Source of the DNA: Cryptomeria japonica
Taxonomy: Eukaryota; Streptophyta; Pinopsida; Cupressales; Cupressaceae
NCBI RefSeq assembly: GCF_030272615.1
Contig: NC_081412.1
Coordinates: 341,185,370-341,249,369 of the forward strand
Direction: 5' to 3'
Length of the DNA stretch: 64,000 nt
Within the stretch, counting starts at the first letter, position 1, and every line of letters begins with the position of its first letter. Shown here piece by piece: positions 44,803-58,050 of the stretch. Below the pieces are notes generated by a model. The model was given only the letters and a program-made list of their open reading frames with translations, was not told the DNA's origin and made no database searches. The translations under genes and the position numbers were made by a program.

Positions 44803-46250
44803 CATCCATCGTCAAATCTTGTTGAAGCACTGCATGTTTGCAGCTATTTTAGCATGTTTGACAGTTGGTGTACCTCTTATTCAAAAAAAATAGTCCAAGT
44901 TCATTCTGGATTGTGCCAACTTAAGCATGCACACAGGGTAACAATTGAAAAAGTGTAATAATTAATTATTGTAGTTGGGGATATGCCTTACTCTCTGTTG
45001 TTGAACACTTGTGTTTTTAGGTTCATTTCCAGGATGTCCCTTCCAAGATGCACCTTTTTGACAGAATGACTAAGGCTACAACGTTGTATGGTTCTAAGGT
45101 TTGGGGCCTAGCTTGGGTCTTTTGTGACTGGCCTTGGGATTAGAGAGTTGAGATGGTATGCTCTAATGTTTGATCCAGTGCAAGTGGACAATTCCTCAGT
45201 GTATTGTCTAGGGCCCAGGCTGATTTTGCTGCTCAACCCCTTGATCTTGAGATTATCATCAAACTCACTTGGTTTATGCATACACCAATGTCTATGGGTG
45301 TTTTCACCTTTTCCTATGGGAGACAATTTTTGACGTTGTGTTCATCAGAGGAGGTTGCCTCTTTGGGTTCCTCCAGACATTGGTTTTGCTGGTTCTCCAA
45401 ACTTTGTTTGTTCTTCTAGTCTTTGACATTTCAGTGGACCAGCTTTCTCCATCAAATACTCGTTTTGTGCCCCTTGTCACCTGCCAGGAAAAAAGATGCT
45501 CTCTGAAAGAGAAGACATTTACTGTTGGTACATCCAGGTTACTTGGACCTCTTCTCTTAATTTCAGGAGAGACTCTGCATGGATTGACTACCTCCTAGGA
45601 TTGTCCAGCCTAACCACTTTAGTCTTGGACTTTCCTTGACAAGAATTTTTAGATTCTTCATCGGTACTTCTAAAGTGATCGATGATAATATTGTTGGCTC
45701 CTATAACATTTTCTGGAACACTAACACTTGAGGATTCTGTTTCACATTTTGGGTGAACTTAATCCAATTCTATTGCTTTGCAGGGTCTTTCCTCTTGTCT
45801 AGATAGAACTGTACTGATTTAGGGGTTACACTTGTCAACCCTAGTGTGTATAGTTTTTAGGGCTTTTTTGTTTTTATTTTGTGACTAGGGTCCCTTTTGC
45901 CTTAGTCCTTTGTTATTGTTGTATGTTTCAGTCACTTAGATCTATTTCGGTCATTCATGGACATTAATATAATTTCTTTCTTTCTACATATGGGAATTGG
46001 AGAAATTAAACTCCTTGGCATAATTAACTGGATTATTGACTTTACACATTTGATTCATTAGGCAGTGTGATCAAGTTTGAAGAAGCTTCAAGATATTAAT
46101 AATACACTTCTATTCCTTGTGGAAGAAGTAAGGAGGGAAATTATTAGAAACATTTTTTAAACCTGATGATATTTATAATGTGCACTTAAATTGGTGGGGT
46201 CTATCAGAATTTGTATTTTGTGAGTGTATCTTATGGGTCCATTAGGCTTA
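44803..46250 (+). pseudogene. Decayed LINE ORF2 C-terminal end (about 45060-45330) in unassigned sequence
   Basis: After the 50 codons that continue the broken frame of 37717-37962, the plus strand at about 45080 reads TLYGSKVWGLAW in one frame. Further on, other frames give QVDNSSVYCLG and RAQADFAAQPLDLEIIIKLT. The order LYGxxVWG, then V.SS.P, then A..PL.LE is the pattern seen after the RT domain in plant LINE ORF2 proteins. Stops and frameshifts break it. The rest of the interval has nothing I recognise. Confidence 0.4.
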
Positions 46251-46254
46251 ATTT

Positions 46255-46700
46255 TATGGGACCATTAGAAATAATCCGACATGCAAGAGGCAAAAGGACT
46301 TGGTGAGAAAATTGTTATAAATAAACTCTTAGATTGTAGAACATGTTTTGGGGAAAGCAGTTCATGGGCACAAGTCTGAAAACTGTGCTCACCAAAACAA
46401 TGTCCAGATTGTCCTGGATGGGTGTTGAGTCAGCATTCACAACCTCTCAGGAAAGTTCTTTTCCCTTTAAGGTAGTGTTCATTAATATTTAGTAATATAA
46501 ATTTCTGCTTTCATTACATGTTGTCAGAAAGAGAAAATAACTTAGTTTTTTTCAACAGTTTCAAAATTTTCTTTTTGTAGCAGTTACAAATTTAGTTTCT
46601 AGAAATTTCCAATTTCCTGTTGCATTACAAATGTTCAGATCTCATATACTATATCAGCTTCATATTTTTAAAGAGTTTCAGATACATATTTCTCTACACT
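46255..46700 (+). repeat. Diverged repeat F, copy 2 (LTR-like)
   Basis: Partner of 37355-37757, same orientation. It contains TTATAAATAAACTC at about 46314, a possible TATA box that the other copy lacks, and ends CATATTTCTCTACA. If these are the two LTRs of one element, its internal region without B3 is only about 1.7 kb and has no clear primer site. Confidence 0.45.
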
Positions 46701-46706
46701 TGTTTT

Positions 46707-49700
46707 GGATTTTCTGTTTACTATAGATTTCTGTCTCTGAAACTCCATCTTTCTATTTCAGAAATCTAGGCTTTCAGATTGGGGTTGTCAAAGTTTAGTA
46801 TATTCACAGAATTCTCATTTTGGGATCTTTCCAAATAAAAACCTCTTATATCGAGTTTATGAATGTAATTATGAAATAATATAATGCCATGTTTAAGGGT
46901 ACTTCTTAATAGGCCAGGTGGGCATGCAGCTTAGGCTGTTCTGTGTAAATGTCTTGGGTCCTTGGCAATTCGTGCTTGGGGTTATTCAATTAGGTAAGGC
47001 ATTCAAAACTTCTCAACCAGTGTCTATCTATGTTGTGAACTATGGCTACAGCATGTACAGACAGATGATAAGATGTGCTCTTATCCTCCTTGTTATACTC
47101 CTGGGTGATAAGATGTACTCTGGGTGTAGGTGAATTTGCATGTTTGAGTATGTTATTGGGCCTGGTCAGGAAGTCAAAACTCGGGAGCACAATATTTGAA
47201 AACGGAAGAAAATTTTCTTTTGAAGTTATATAAGTGGGTACACCAGATTGGTGTGTCACTGGTATTGAGCTGAAAAAACTTGGTCTTTATGTCTACTGCC
47301 TTCCGCCACATCTACAAGATCAGTGATTGCAACAAAGGCTACAGAGAGGGCCTCCTCTGGGGACCCATATGATGAAAATCCTTTCTCAATTTTCACTTGT
47401 CTAGTCAACACAAAATTGATTAGTCCAGTAGCTCAATTTCCCTTTATCATTCACATCATTTATGCTGAGGGTTATGTTTCTCTGCTGAAATGGGAAGTTA
47501 TGGTGAATTAGATAACTTTTAAAGTTATAATGTGGATATCCTATCCATTTCATTTATACATTGAAACCGTGAAAGTATTTGTCTGAAATTAGAGCTTTCT
47601 TTTAATGTCTCTCCAGCGACATTATTATCTTGTTACACTTCTATCTCAATGCTGATGTATCCCATGGTGTTTAGTTATTGCTCAGGGTGTTTGTGTTGCA
47701 ACTTTTTTGATGGATGTCTATTTTTTTAATTCATGTATTTACCTTTTAATTTGTATGTCTTTCTAAACTAGTTGCAGTCAGCTATAGTTTTAGCAGAAAT
47801 AAGGTACTATGATTATGAACTATCATTATTACTGAAGTTTTTAAAATCTGCAACAGGATTTCAAAATATTTGGGCTGTGAAAATTAGACATCTTTGCTTT
47901 GGTATAATCATGATATGCTTTAGCTGCTGTAGAGAAGATGAAATTCAACACACATCTGATGGTACAAGCCCTTTTATGCCAAATGCGCACCTGACAGGTA
48001 TTTTATTTGATGCTCTATTTACACAATCTATCAGATGGAGAAGTGTGCTCCTGTGGCCAGTCTTCTAATGATGGGAACTTTTTTTTAAGCTGTTGGTTTG
48101 AGAAATAAATTTTCTTTTTTATTAATTTTGAGGATACTATAGTGTATGTAGCTATCATGTATATAAGAGAAGTAGATTCAACCACAATATTCATCTATAT
48201 GTATGAGGACAGAAACAATCCAAGAGAATTTACCATAAAACCATCATCATATAATGAAACAACACAACAGAATATATGTGAGGTATCTCACTCTTTAGTA
48301 GTGAAAAGAGTCAACCATTGTACTTTCTAGGTTTCCTTTTGTTTGAGATTGTTCAATTCCCCTCTTGGTTTGCACCATCCTCTGTGGTTACAGTTTGGAC
48401 GTGGTGATCAAAGTGCTCTAAGTTCTCCATCTTTTGACCTTTTTATTGTAGTCAGGATTGGGGGATTGTCTTGACTCCTATATTTGTATTGTCTAACATA
48501 TTACTCTAAACCCTTTTACTAGGTTTTTGGTTTCTTTCAATATGCATAACATGGTTCCCCTTTCCCTTTGTATGGTTTATACAATGCCTTTTATGATTTG
48601 AATTATTTGTGTATGTGGGTAGTGTGTATAGCTAGATCTATGAACCCTCAAATGTGAATTTGTGTATATAACTAGAATAGAAATTACAACATTGACAAAG
48701 AGAGATAGCAACTGAATACCTTGTTGGTGGAGGGATGGACAGACAAAAGAGACAATAGAACACCTTCTACAATTATTTTACACAAAGTCATCATCACTTC
48801 GTAGAACATGACAAAATATGGAATGGACCGTCTTCTTAATACTTCTGATAATTATCCACAAAGTCTTGAAATGGAGGCTTGATTAGCTTAGTATTTGGTG
48901 ATAGACATGAGGGGTATCCTGGAACAACTAAAAACATACCATCTACACTGTAAGTAGAAGAAGGTGTGATGGTTCAACACATTGGTAAAAAACAATTGAT
49001 ATTGACATTTTTTTTGCTGTAGTAATAGTGTTGTCTCTCAATGTCTGCTCAATGAAAAGGGCCAATCTTGAAGAAGTTGAATTGAAGGATCCTTAACAGA
49101 AGCAAGTATGAAAAATGAGAATGCAGAGGATCACAAAGCAGAAAATAATGAATGATGACGAATTGAATTAAAATATTTACATTTCCTTGGATTTAGTTAT
49201 ATCCTTTCTTCCAACAGAAGTACATGCATTGCATTAATGCTTTGAGCTCATTCATCTCTCATGCTATGAATATGAGAGATGCCACTCTTATTAGAGAATG
49301 TCCAAATCCCTTCTCAACATTTTCCAGAGCTCAAAGAAGATTCTTATTTAAAATGTTGTTTGCATATCTCACATGTCTAGTTATACCCTAAAAATCCTTC
49401 TACAAAGGTACATGATTCACTTCTTGGAACTTCTAAAATGGTATCTGCTTAGTGGCGCAACAGGGACAAGTTAGCCTCATGTGCCAAATCAAGTACATCT
49501 AGGTTCTTAATATGAATGGGATATATGTAGCAATATTTGCTGAATTACCTTTAAGGGGATTGTTCTTTCCCTTTGCCATTTTTCTAAGCTGCTTTCATCA
49601 TAGATAATATTGTTGCTATATGTGCCTTTGTTGGCTTAATTGATAATTACAATTAATTCTTGTTTTTCCTCTTGACTTGTTACTGACATTTTAAAAATAT

Positions 49701-50099
49701 ACTACCACAAGTAAGACTAGACTTTTGTCTTGACCTTTCACATGCTGAGCTTGAAATCAGCTTCTAATGTCAGTGCTGGAATTGTAGTGCTTACCTCCCT
49801 GAATTATAGGGTATGTGTTATCTGATAAGTATAATCCATTTCGTTTTTTTTTTTTGAAGATGTTTACAGCTCAATATGCAACATGATTTTAATTTGTATG
49901 ATGTTCTCTCATTCAGATCTTATACTTTTGCATTTTGTGGAGAATCCATAATCTGTATCATTTGCTTTATGTATTGGTTGTGGCTTCTCACAATTATCAA
50001 TATAAAAGACAAGCTTGGAATCAAGAATTCAAAAAATAATGCAATGCTAGAAGTGCGAGGCAGGAAACAAGTAAATGACTAGTCTAGATTGTCATTGTC
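46707..50099. other. No gene recognised; one exon-like frame at 47775-47997
   Basis: AT-rich. At 47775-47997 a plus-strand frame lies between an acceptor-like CTAGTTGCAG and a donor-like CTGACAGGTATTTT, and reads VLAEIRYYDYELSLLLKFL then DGTSPFMPNAHLTG. It has no stop and mixed composition, but I recognise no family, and no neighbouring exon could be matched. The rest is probably old repeat sequence. Confidence 0.3.
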
Positions 50100-51140
50100 A
50101 TGTTTGTTGGTTGAAAATTTTGTACACTTGGGGAGGCGTGCAAAATTGTGGTTTCAGCCACAACGTGAGTTAAAAACTCTCCTAATTTTAAGGGAAGGCT
50201 CCCCCTTTCTATGATATATAAGCCCTAATCTAACTTGGGTGGGACAACATCCTTGATTTTCTTTTCTCTTTTCAGAAAAGAAACTGCAATTAAGAAACAA
50301 ATACAACAACTTAAGAAACTTTAACAATTAGAAAGACACTTATACGAAAAGGAAGTGAAGTTTCCGTGAAAGCCCAAAGTCTTCTGTCACTTCGCTGGGA
50401 TGGGAATATAGAAGCAAATCTCAAAGTCTTTACTTATCTACTGTCCTATCTACCTTTTAAAATGATTAGTATGACAACAATGTACAACTTACAACAGCTC
50501 AAAGTCAGTCAATAAAATGCACTTCTGCTGATATGAACAAGAACAATCACAAGCACAAAGTCTTGTAGCTTCTTTCTATCATGAACTTAACTATGCTAAT
50601 TTAATCCTCAATATTTGCAGCACAAAGACTGCAAGAAATCAGATTAAAGTTATTTTTAACAATTTCACTAGAATCTGAAGTACATGCAAACAAGTATATC
50701 ACTGTGACTTAAGAACACAATGGATATATGAACAAAGGTCTCAACACAAAGTTTGAATCTCAAATGGCTTCTTGATATTGCTTGATAAACCAATTTACAA
50801 GTATAAAACACAAAGTTTTCATGACTCTAAATTTTTGCAGAATTTTGTTGCTTGCTAAAAAGATAAAAAAATACAAAGAGCACCCTCGTGTATATATAGG
50901 AGAGGAGTTGAGAGAAAAATGTTTGAAGTCTAACTAACTGAGACTTTTTCCACAACTAACTAACTATGATTTATTCAAATTACAGTTCTTTTGCTAACCA
51001 ACTTGTAATTTGTTTACATGCAATTACAGGTGACAAGATTACAAGTGATAAAACTACTTGTAATTACAAGTCTCGAAACTGCATGTAATTTGTCGAAAAG
51101 AAAATACATAAAACAAAACTCAAGTGTCATGAGACACTTC

Positions 51141-53163
51141 TGTAATGTCCCCTTCTTAGCTGTAACCAGTTCAGTTGGCCATTAGCCTATTCCGGAGACC
51201 TGTAGGCTAGTTGGGGCAGAAATTAGGGTTTCCTATTTTCTAGGACTCCTTGATGTTTTCAGGGGTGTACTTGATGGAGTTTGTCAGTTTGGATTCCGGA
51301 TTCCTTCTGGGTTTTTTGAGAGCTTCGCAATGGTGTAACATGCAAATGAACCTGAAGACTTTCCCGAACTTACTATTTTTAGTAAGTTGCGATGATTGCT
51401 CAAAATGTCTTTGGACACACTTACTATTTTTAGTAGTATGCTATTTTTAGTAAGTGCTATTTATAGTAGTGCTATTTTTGGCATGGGTTCTGCAGCTCAG
51501 TTCAGTGGCTATCTCTGGCAATATTATTTTTTGCAGATTCCTGTGTTCGAACTCAGATGACTATTTTTGCAATGCAGTTCAGTACCTTGGCCTTGGCTCA
51601 ATGTTGGCAGTTGTCAGTAATTGGAAAAATTTATATTTTATTGATTAAGGCTTACATGTATTTTATTTAGACTTGGACAACTTGGAGAGGGGAAATATTA
51701 TTTTTTTATCCTAAGTCTATTTGGGCGAAATATTTAACCTTCTTAATGGGACACTAAAATGCAATTTTATCAATGTTATCTTATAAGCCTTATATTTATC
51801 AAAAGGGATGGCAACTAAGGGTGGATAGGAGTTGGGCGCCATATGCCAAGGAGGTGAAATGAAAGGTCATGTGAATTTTGTCGCCATTTGGAGTGGAGTT
51901 GGATTTGAATTTGGCATGGTTAGATGCTATAAATAAAGGCCTTGGGCTCTCATTTGGGGTATCCATGAATATTGCAACGAAGTGTTGCCAGAATTTCGAT
52001 TGAATACTTCAAGGAATGCTTACCTGAATGCTTAGCTTCTCGCTTGAAAGATAGCGACTAGTTGAGACTATTCTTCACTCAGGAGAATAGATGGAGTTCA
52101 TTGAGAAATTGATGCTTGATGTTTTTCTAATTTTTGGTGTGGAGTGTAGTTGTAGGTTGCTGGTTTACAGTGTGGTTGTAGGTGTGTTTTATTCATAAGT
52201 CTTTGCGTGGATCTCCAATGGTTTTGGGTATTCGCTCAACCTTTCCCTATGCTCTAGACGATTCTTCATGTCAGTTTTCATCTCATAATTTGGAGTCTTG
52301 ATTTTTGTATTGCAAATCGAACTTTCTGCCCTAGGCGTACCATGCTGGGAGGTGCCTTGGGTTGTGTGTCATTGGTTTGCACAATGTTTGTTGGTATTTC
52401 TCTGTTCTATCTCAGTTGTCTCATGTCTAGGATCCATTTAAATGTGTTTTGGAGTTGTTTGGTTGGGTTTTGAGTGAATTCGTGGGGTTTAGTGTTGCTA
52501 GTCTGCGTTATCCAGCTTGTTGTTCTTCCATATTAGATTCTGAAATTTGGAGTGTGAAGTGTGTTTTGGGAGTAGTTAGTCTATTGGAGCTTTTAGAGTG
52601 CATAACACATCATTTGCAGCGTTGGACAGTGATATCTTAATCTGAAAATTCATGCTATGTAATTTAAAGCTGATTAGTAGTACTAATAGCTATCTTATTT
52701 TGAATTGTATCACAAGACCCATTGAATAAGTGGAAGAGGCTGGCTTTGTCGCCTATCTCATCTTATTGTAATACTGTCCTCCTGCTGAACAAGCGGTTGA
52801 GTGGATTGTTATTTTCATTTTAGTCCTCCCACTGAATAAGTGGTCGAGTGATTGTTGTATACTTAAGATTCTTTGGATTGTAATTGGCTGGTTACAGTGC
52901 CAAATTGTTGTTAAAATTTCTATTACCCGTTGGACAAGTGGAAGGGGCTAGCTTGCCGCCCAACATTGTAATTTCCTATGGATTATTGAAGCTAACGATC
53001 CCCTTATCACCGTATGCTCTCACCTTCCCACACTGGACTCTTGGTGATTAGAAAGTGGAAGGGTTACCTTTCAGCAGTGTTTTGATTATCTTTTCTGACC
53101 CTAATGGGTGCTTTTTGGTGTTTGAAAACTGAATTTTTTTAAAAAAAGTAAGGGGATATTTCA
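51141..53163 (+). mobile_element. Solo LTR of the A-type family inside B4
   Basis: TGTAATGTCCCC..GGGGATATTTCA (last bases TTTCA instead of TTACA), flanked by ACTTC (51136-51140) and ACTTC (53164-53168). TATAAATA is at 51928-51935. It has the same hairpin array as the copy at 9231, near 52.72-52.95 kb, and several CTTACTATTTTTAGTAAG hairpins in U3. It landed 5 bp downstream of the B4 ORF stop codon. 2,023 bp. Confidence 0.93.
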
Positions 53164-53168
53164 ACTTC

Positions 53169-56100
53169 CTATTCTCTTCTATCTTTGGCCATGAAGGACT
53201 GGAATTTGTCAATTAATTTCTGCAACTCCTCAGGATCCGGACCTATTGTGTTCCTCGCAATAGCCTTGATGATGACATTAGAGTATCTGACTGCTGCAAT
53301 GCTATGTTCCTCAAGAACAGTTTGCATTTTATCAAGAAAGACTTGGCAATTCACAAACTGAAGGATTGAAGCCACCGTAAACTGTTTTGATCCCAGTTCT
53401 TGACAAAGTTTTGATACCAATTCAGTAAGTATCAAATCTTCAGTGAGCAATTCTCCATCATGATTTAAGATCTTACAAGACATCTTCTCAAAATTAAAGA
53501 CAACATCCTGCTCTACCTCAACACTTATTTCAAGAGTAGCCTGTACATCCTTGATAAGGTCTTTGATAACCAGTGACTTGTTGACCATGAGTTCTTCAAA
53601 TTCGATGTACCTCTCCCTATTTGGTAGCACCATATTGCTGCACAAGATTTCTAGCTTGACCTAATCCATTTCATGCCAGATCCTCAAATCTTCTCTGTGG
53701 ATTCCAGACTTTGGCTAAAAGCCTCTAAAGTCTGATTCAACTTTATTTCGTTGTTCTCACATTGCTCAACACATGCAATGCTTTCTTCACCAATTGGGTA
53801 CTTTAATCAGTTAGCCGATCTACCCAAGAATTAATTGCCTTAGCCTTCCAAGCAGTTTTCTCCAATTGTTTGATGGATTCTTCAAAAGTAGAGGAAGTCA
53901 AGGGATCAACCTTTTTTGAAGAATTAGTGATCTTTTGGATCATTGAGATGAGTTGCAAATTCTCCTCTTTGAGCTTATCTTTCTTTGCCAGGAGCTCATC
54001 GTAACTCTGAACCAATAAGGCCACCAAATCCTGAGCATCATGTATAATTCCAGCATGTGTCTGCTTTCCTAGTTCCACCCTTGTGAGCCTGTAATCAAAT
54101 AGTTGCATTTCTTTTGGAGGTTTTTCAGCTAGAGGTTCTACCACTTCTGCATATTTCATCTTATTGTTGTCTACAATAACTCGTGAAACTGTCTTTGCCT
54201 TCTCAGTAGCTCTTGGCTTAGGATTCTTGAGCTGCTGAAATTAAATATATAAGGGGAAGTATCAATTTCTGGAATTGATATGCTAGACAAAATGGTATAT
54301 GAAGGGTTTACATCAAAGACATTCTCCAAGTCAACATGAGAAGTCTCTACAGGTACTTCTGCATATGATGATGAAACATTAGTGCAAACAACTGCACTTG
54401 GCACAACAGGATCCACGCGAATTGTGGAGAAAGAGTCCACATCCGTGTCAATTTGAGACACATGCACATCCAAAGACAATTGAGGAACGACTGTGTGAGG
54501 AGAATCTGAGTCCCTAGAAGGAGGTGATCCTATTGTATTCTCCTCATGTGCTTCATCTTCAGGGTCAATGACATGGATCTGTACTTGAGGCCTCTCTTTC
54601 CCTTTTAGTGATAGCTCTTGTGGAGGGATAACTAATGCTCTACTCACTCTTAGCTTGATCCTGGTGCCTGAGGAAGAAGCACCTTCTTTGGATTTAACTC
54701 TGACTTCGGATCTACGCCCAATTGGTCCTGCCGAATCACTTTTTGCTCCAACCTTGATCTTGATCATTTTGACGTTATTGTTCTTCAACCAAGCATTGGT
54801 ATTAGCAAGAATAGGCTGAAATCTGTCAAAGATAGAAGTACACTCCTTTGTGACCATTAGGGAGACGAAAAAGGAGCCTTAGCAAGCCTCTAGGTCTAAG
54901 AGTTTTCCCATCATCTATCATTCCTTCTGGAATCTTGGTTAGATCCAGATCCACAATTTGCTCCAAGGTGAGCCTTCTATAATCCATTCTCCTGACATCT
55001 TCTGTGTGAAGATCAACCCATACATCCTCAAGGTAATGAAGATCAACCCATACATCCTCAAGGCGATGAAGATCAACCCATACATCCTCAAGGCGATGGA
55101 TATGAGTGAAGGCTCTCTTGATTTTGTCCTTCATCCCCCTATAATGAAAGTCTTTCCTCGCCTTGATCTTCTTCAACGTAATTTCTTGAAGTTCAGTTTC
55201 CATTGCTTTGGCCCTTGCTGAAGTTGTCAAGGAATAACACCCAATCTGCAATGGATTGTGAGAGGATATGTTGATGCCTAGCTTATGATTGGCTAACTGG
55301 ACTGCATGAACTGTCACCAACTACCTAGCCAACTCCATCAGTATGATCTTGTTAGTAGGATATCTAGGTAGCATGTATGGCTGATCTTCAAAACATCCAA
55401 CTCTCATGTAAGTGAAAGTTGGGAACTGTAGGAACAAGCATCCATACTCATTTATCTTCTTCCAGGCTGCCTTTGACACTCTATTGTTCTTGAGTGTTTT
55501 ATCAAATAAGCACATGAAATGACCAAAGAAGGCATCCTAGACCCTCCTGTAGTGAATCCTACTGTGTCTCAAAGTGAGTTGCTCATAATACTTCCATATT
55601 GGTACTAGCGATTTGTCACCTTTGGTAGAAAGACCAAGAAATTGTCTAAGTGACACTGTTATGAACACCAAGTATGAATTCATATAGAAGGGGAGGGTGG
55701 TAGAAACTTGTGACAGCTGCTCACATAGGTTATCACTGATGACTTCACCCCAGAAAATATGAGACTGCCCTTTCCTCATGACTACAATATATTTGTACAT
55801 CCAAATCTTAAACACACTGGAATGTTTCAATCCCATTATTCTGCTGAGAAGCGTGATCATATCGCTGATTTCCTCAATGAAATCAGATCGAAACAACTTA
55901 GGCCATCTTGAGAAACAGGTCCTGGGAGTTTTGAGCCATTTAGAATTGATATGTTTTATACAGTTTGACCTGTTTTGGTTATAGTGATCTAGTGCACTCT
56001 TCATTGAGATATCTGCATACATTGGGGCAACAGGAACCTTGAAGATCTCGTCAATAGTCTCTGCATCTAATCTAATAATGATATTACCACCATCATCTTT

Positions 56101-56472
56101 GAGTGTCCTAGCTACTTTGTCAAAATGAGTGGCGTAGGTAAGCACAAACTTTGGCTCCAAGGCAGCCACTGGGAAAGTAGAAACGAGATGGATATGGCTA
56201 TTCAGGGGCAATTACATTCCATGGGTTGGTGATCCCTTTGCCCTTTCAAGAAATTCAGACATGTCAACATGTCCGATCTATGTATCCTCGATCTCATCCA
56301 CTGGAGAGCTCACTTGAGAAGGAGCAATCTCATTCTAATATTTATCATACTTGTATTTCATCTTTTTATTCGTAAGGGATGTTGGCTCTTTTGTCATTGA
56401 ACAAGAATCTGCAACACTGTGATGCAAACTCAAGAGAGTTAAGACATCTTCCGAAGCTATTGGGGATGCCAT
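53169..56472 (-). pseudogene. Broken copy of the B-family U3 ORF in B4
   Basis: Starts ATG 56472 (MASPIASEDVLTLLSLHHS) and ends TAG 53169. Collinear with B3 over its full length, in pieces 55537-56211, 55321-55515, 54826-55320, 54171-54857, 53803-54159 and 53169-53645, broken by stops (for example near 56337, 56280 and 56214) and indels. Conserved blocks include STFPVAALEPKFVL, LSTKGDKSLVPIWKYYEQL, QPYMLPRYPTNKIILMELAR and the C-terminal LNHDGELLTEDLILTEL. The segment around LPPWLSSFTPKRKKQ of B3 is deleted. Shares more changes with B5 than with B3. Confidence 0.88.
55011..55100 (-). repeat. 30-bp triplication inside the B4 ORF
   Basis: GATCAACCCATACATCCTCA starts at 55011, 55041 and 55071. 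In frame it triplicates the ten-residue block LEDVWVDLHR; B3, B0 and B5 have one copy (IEDIWVDLRT in B3). Confidence 0.95.
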
Positions 56473-56639
56473 GATGCCAAAACTTGGAAAATCAATGCTC
56501 AACCTTAGACCAATTTGGATATTTATTATGAAAGCTTGAGTGACGCATTGTGGATAAGGCTTGACAAGGACAGTGGTGGAATTTCAGATCTTGAGAGATG
56601 GAATGCAAGTGAATGAAAGCAAGCTTAGGATGCGTGTCT

Positions 56640-57780
56640 TGACAATAATTATAAAACTTTTACTTGCAATCAGGTCTCGGAGACCTGAATGCAAGTAAAC
56701 AAGCTTGTGTGACAATAGGGAAAGTCTACATAATTTATTCTTGGAATCAGATCTTGAAGGGTTGATGGCAAGAACACAAGTTTCACATATTCAAAAACTT
56801 CTCCCGATTGCAAGTGCACTTTGTTTGCAATCACTTGATAGTAAAAGACTTGCAATCGGGTCTTCAGGATCTAATTGCAAGTAGAATTTTGTAACTGCAA
56901 AGGGAGAATTATGAACTTGCAACCATGCTTTGGAAATCCGAAATACATCTTTAAGGCATAATGGGGAAAACATAACAATTGGCACTTGTAATCTGGTCCC
57001 TAGGACCCGATTGCAAGTAGATAAGTTTGGTAGGGAAAAACAATCTTGCAATCAGGTCTTAGGTACCTGATTGCAAGTAAACAAACTTGCATCTGTGAAA
57101 AAGGAAGGACGTGCAAGTGAAGGAAACACTTGCAATCGGGTTCTAAACCCCCCTGATTGCAAGTATCAATCAGTTGCAAAGGAAAACAAGATATCACAAA
57201 AAGAGCTGAATGTCATCATGCACGCTAATCATAGGAAGGATGATTCCACATTGACATTACACATCGCATTCAAGGGAAAGAGAAAACGCGAACCAGGAAA
57301 GAAGAACAATGCACTAGAAAACGCATTGAAGAGAAAGGAAAATGGAAAGAAAGAGATAAACAAAACACTTACCTCAAGAGAAAAACCCATGAAGATGGAG
57401 AGGAAATGCTTTGTCTTCAAACGCAAGATGAGAGTGAAAACTCTTCTTCAAGCCTCAGATAGGGAAAGGAAGAAGAGTCCTACTAATCAAATGCATCAAC
57501 AAACGGATCCCTCCTTATTCACAAGACAAGGAAGAGCAGAGTCGGGTTTCAAAAGGAGTCCAAAACAAACAAATGTAATGCTCAAAACTCTTGTTTTTAG
57601 AAGACAAGAGACACTAGAAATCGGGTCAAAAACCCACGACTACAAGTATTAATGTTTGTGCTATAGAAAAGGCAACCAACTTGTAATCGGGTTTAAAAAC
57701 CACGACTACAAGTATTATAACAAACAAATACCTCTACTTACTTGTAATTGGGTCTTAAAGACCTGATTGCAAGTAGATAA
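56640..57780. repeat. Palindrome array upstream of the B4 ORF
   Basis: Units of the B2 class near 56661, 56849, 56984, 57044, 57128, 57679 and 57738, for example ACTTGTAATTGGGTCTT with AAGACCTGATTGCAAGT. Arms are again ACTTGTAAT or ACTTGCAAT. Between 57180 and 57652 the plus strand holds an incidental Lys-rich frame that I do not regard as a gene. Confidence 0.85.
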
Positions 57781-58050
57781 GTTAACTTGCAATGCCTCCA
57801 AAAAGTCCCCCCCACTTGGAAACAGACACTAGAAACCCAAAATTGCACTAAAAAGGGCAAAAATAATAACCCAAAACAAGTGAAACCTGAACAAAGATGA
57901 CAAAAAACTCGCACACATGAGTAGACACTAATCAAGACGAGTTTTGGCCTTGGAAAATGTGCCTTAGAGGAATAAAAATATGAACTTTGAGTAAATATTC
58001 ATAGGGGTTGCCTTCATTTCTTGAATTTCAAAAATGAGGACAACAATGTT

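Larger units (their letters stand above)
50105..58045 (-). mobile_element. B4: B-family element with a broken long ORF, 7.94 kb
   Basis: TGTTGGTTGAAAATTTTG..AAAAATGAGGACAACA, flanked by ATGTT (50100-50104) and ATGTT (58046-58050). Without the nested solo LTR (51141-53163) it is 5.9 kb. On the minus strand: palindrome-rich start (57.8-56.6 kb), broken long ORF (56472-53169), solo LTR, TATA CTATATATA (50891-50899), and a 786-bp leader-like end. No internal direct LTR, RT or integrase. Confidence 0.9.

Noticed and set aside
45204-45598. Host membrane protein with Leu/Val-rich segment
   Set aside because: Overlaps the decayed LINE end in other frames; the hydrophobic stretch comes from a T-rich region.
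47775-47997. Host gene exon with splice-like borders
   Set aside because: Borders are plausible but no family is recognised and no partner exon was found; kept only as a note in the gap description.
57071-57652. 193-codon plus-strand ORF in B4
   Set aside because: Lys-rich low-complexity frame crossing palindromes on the strand opposite to the B gene; no homologue in the other B copies.
28441-58045. B elements as full LTR retrotransposons with an LTR pair
   Set aside because: Neither terminus is repeated inside any copy, and no primer site, polypurine tract, gag or pol is found.
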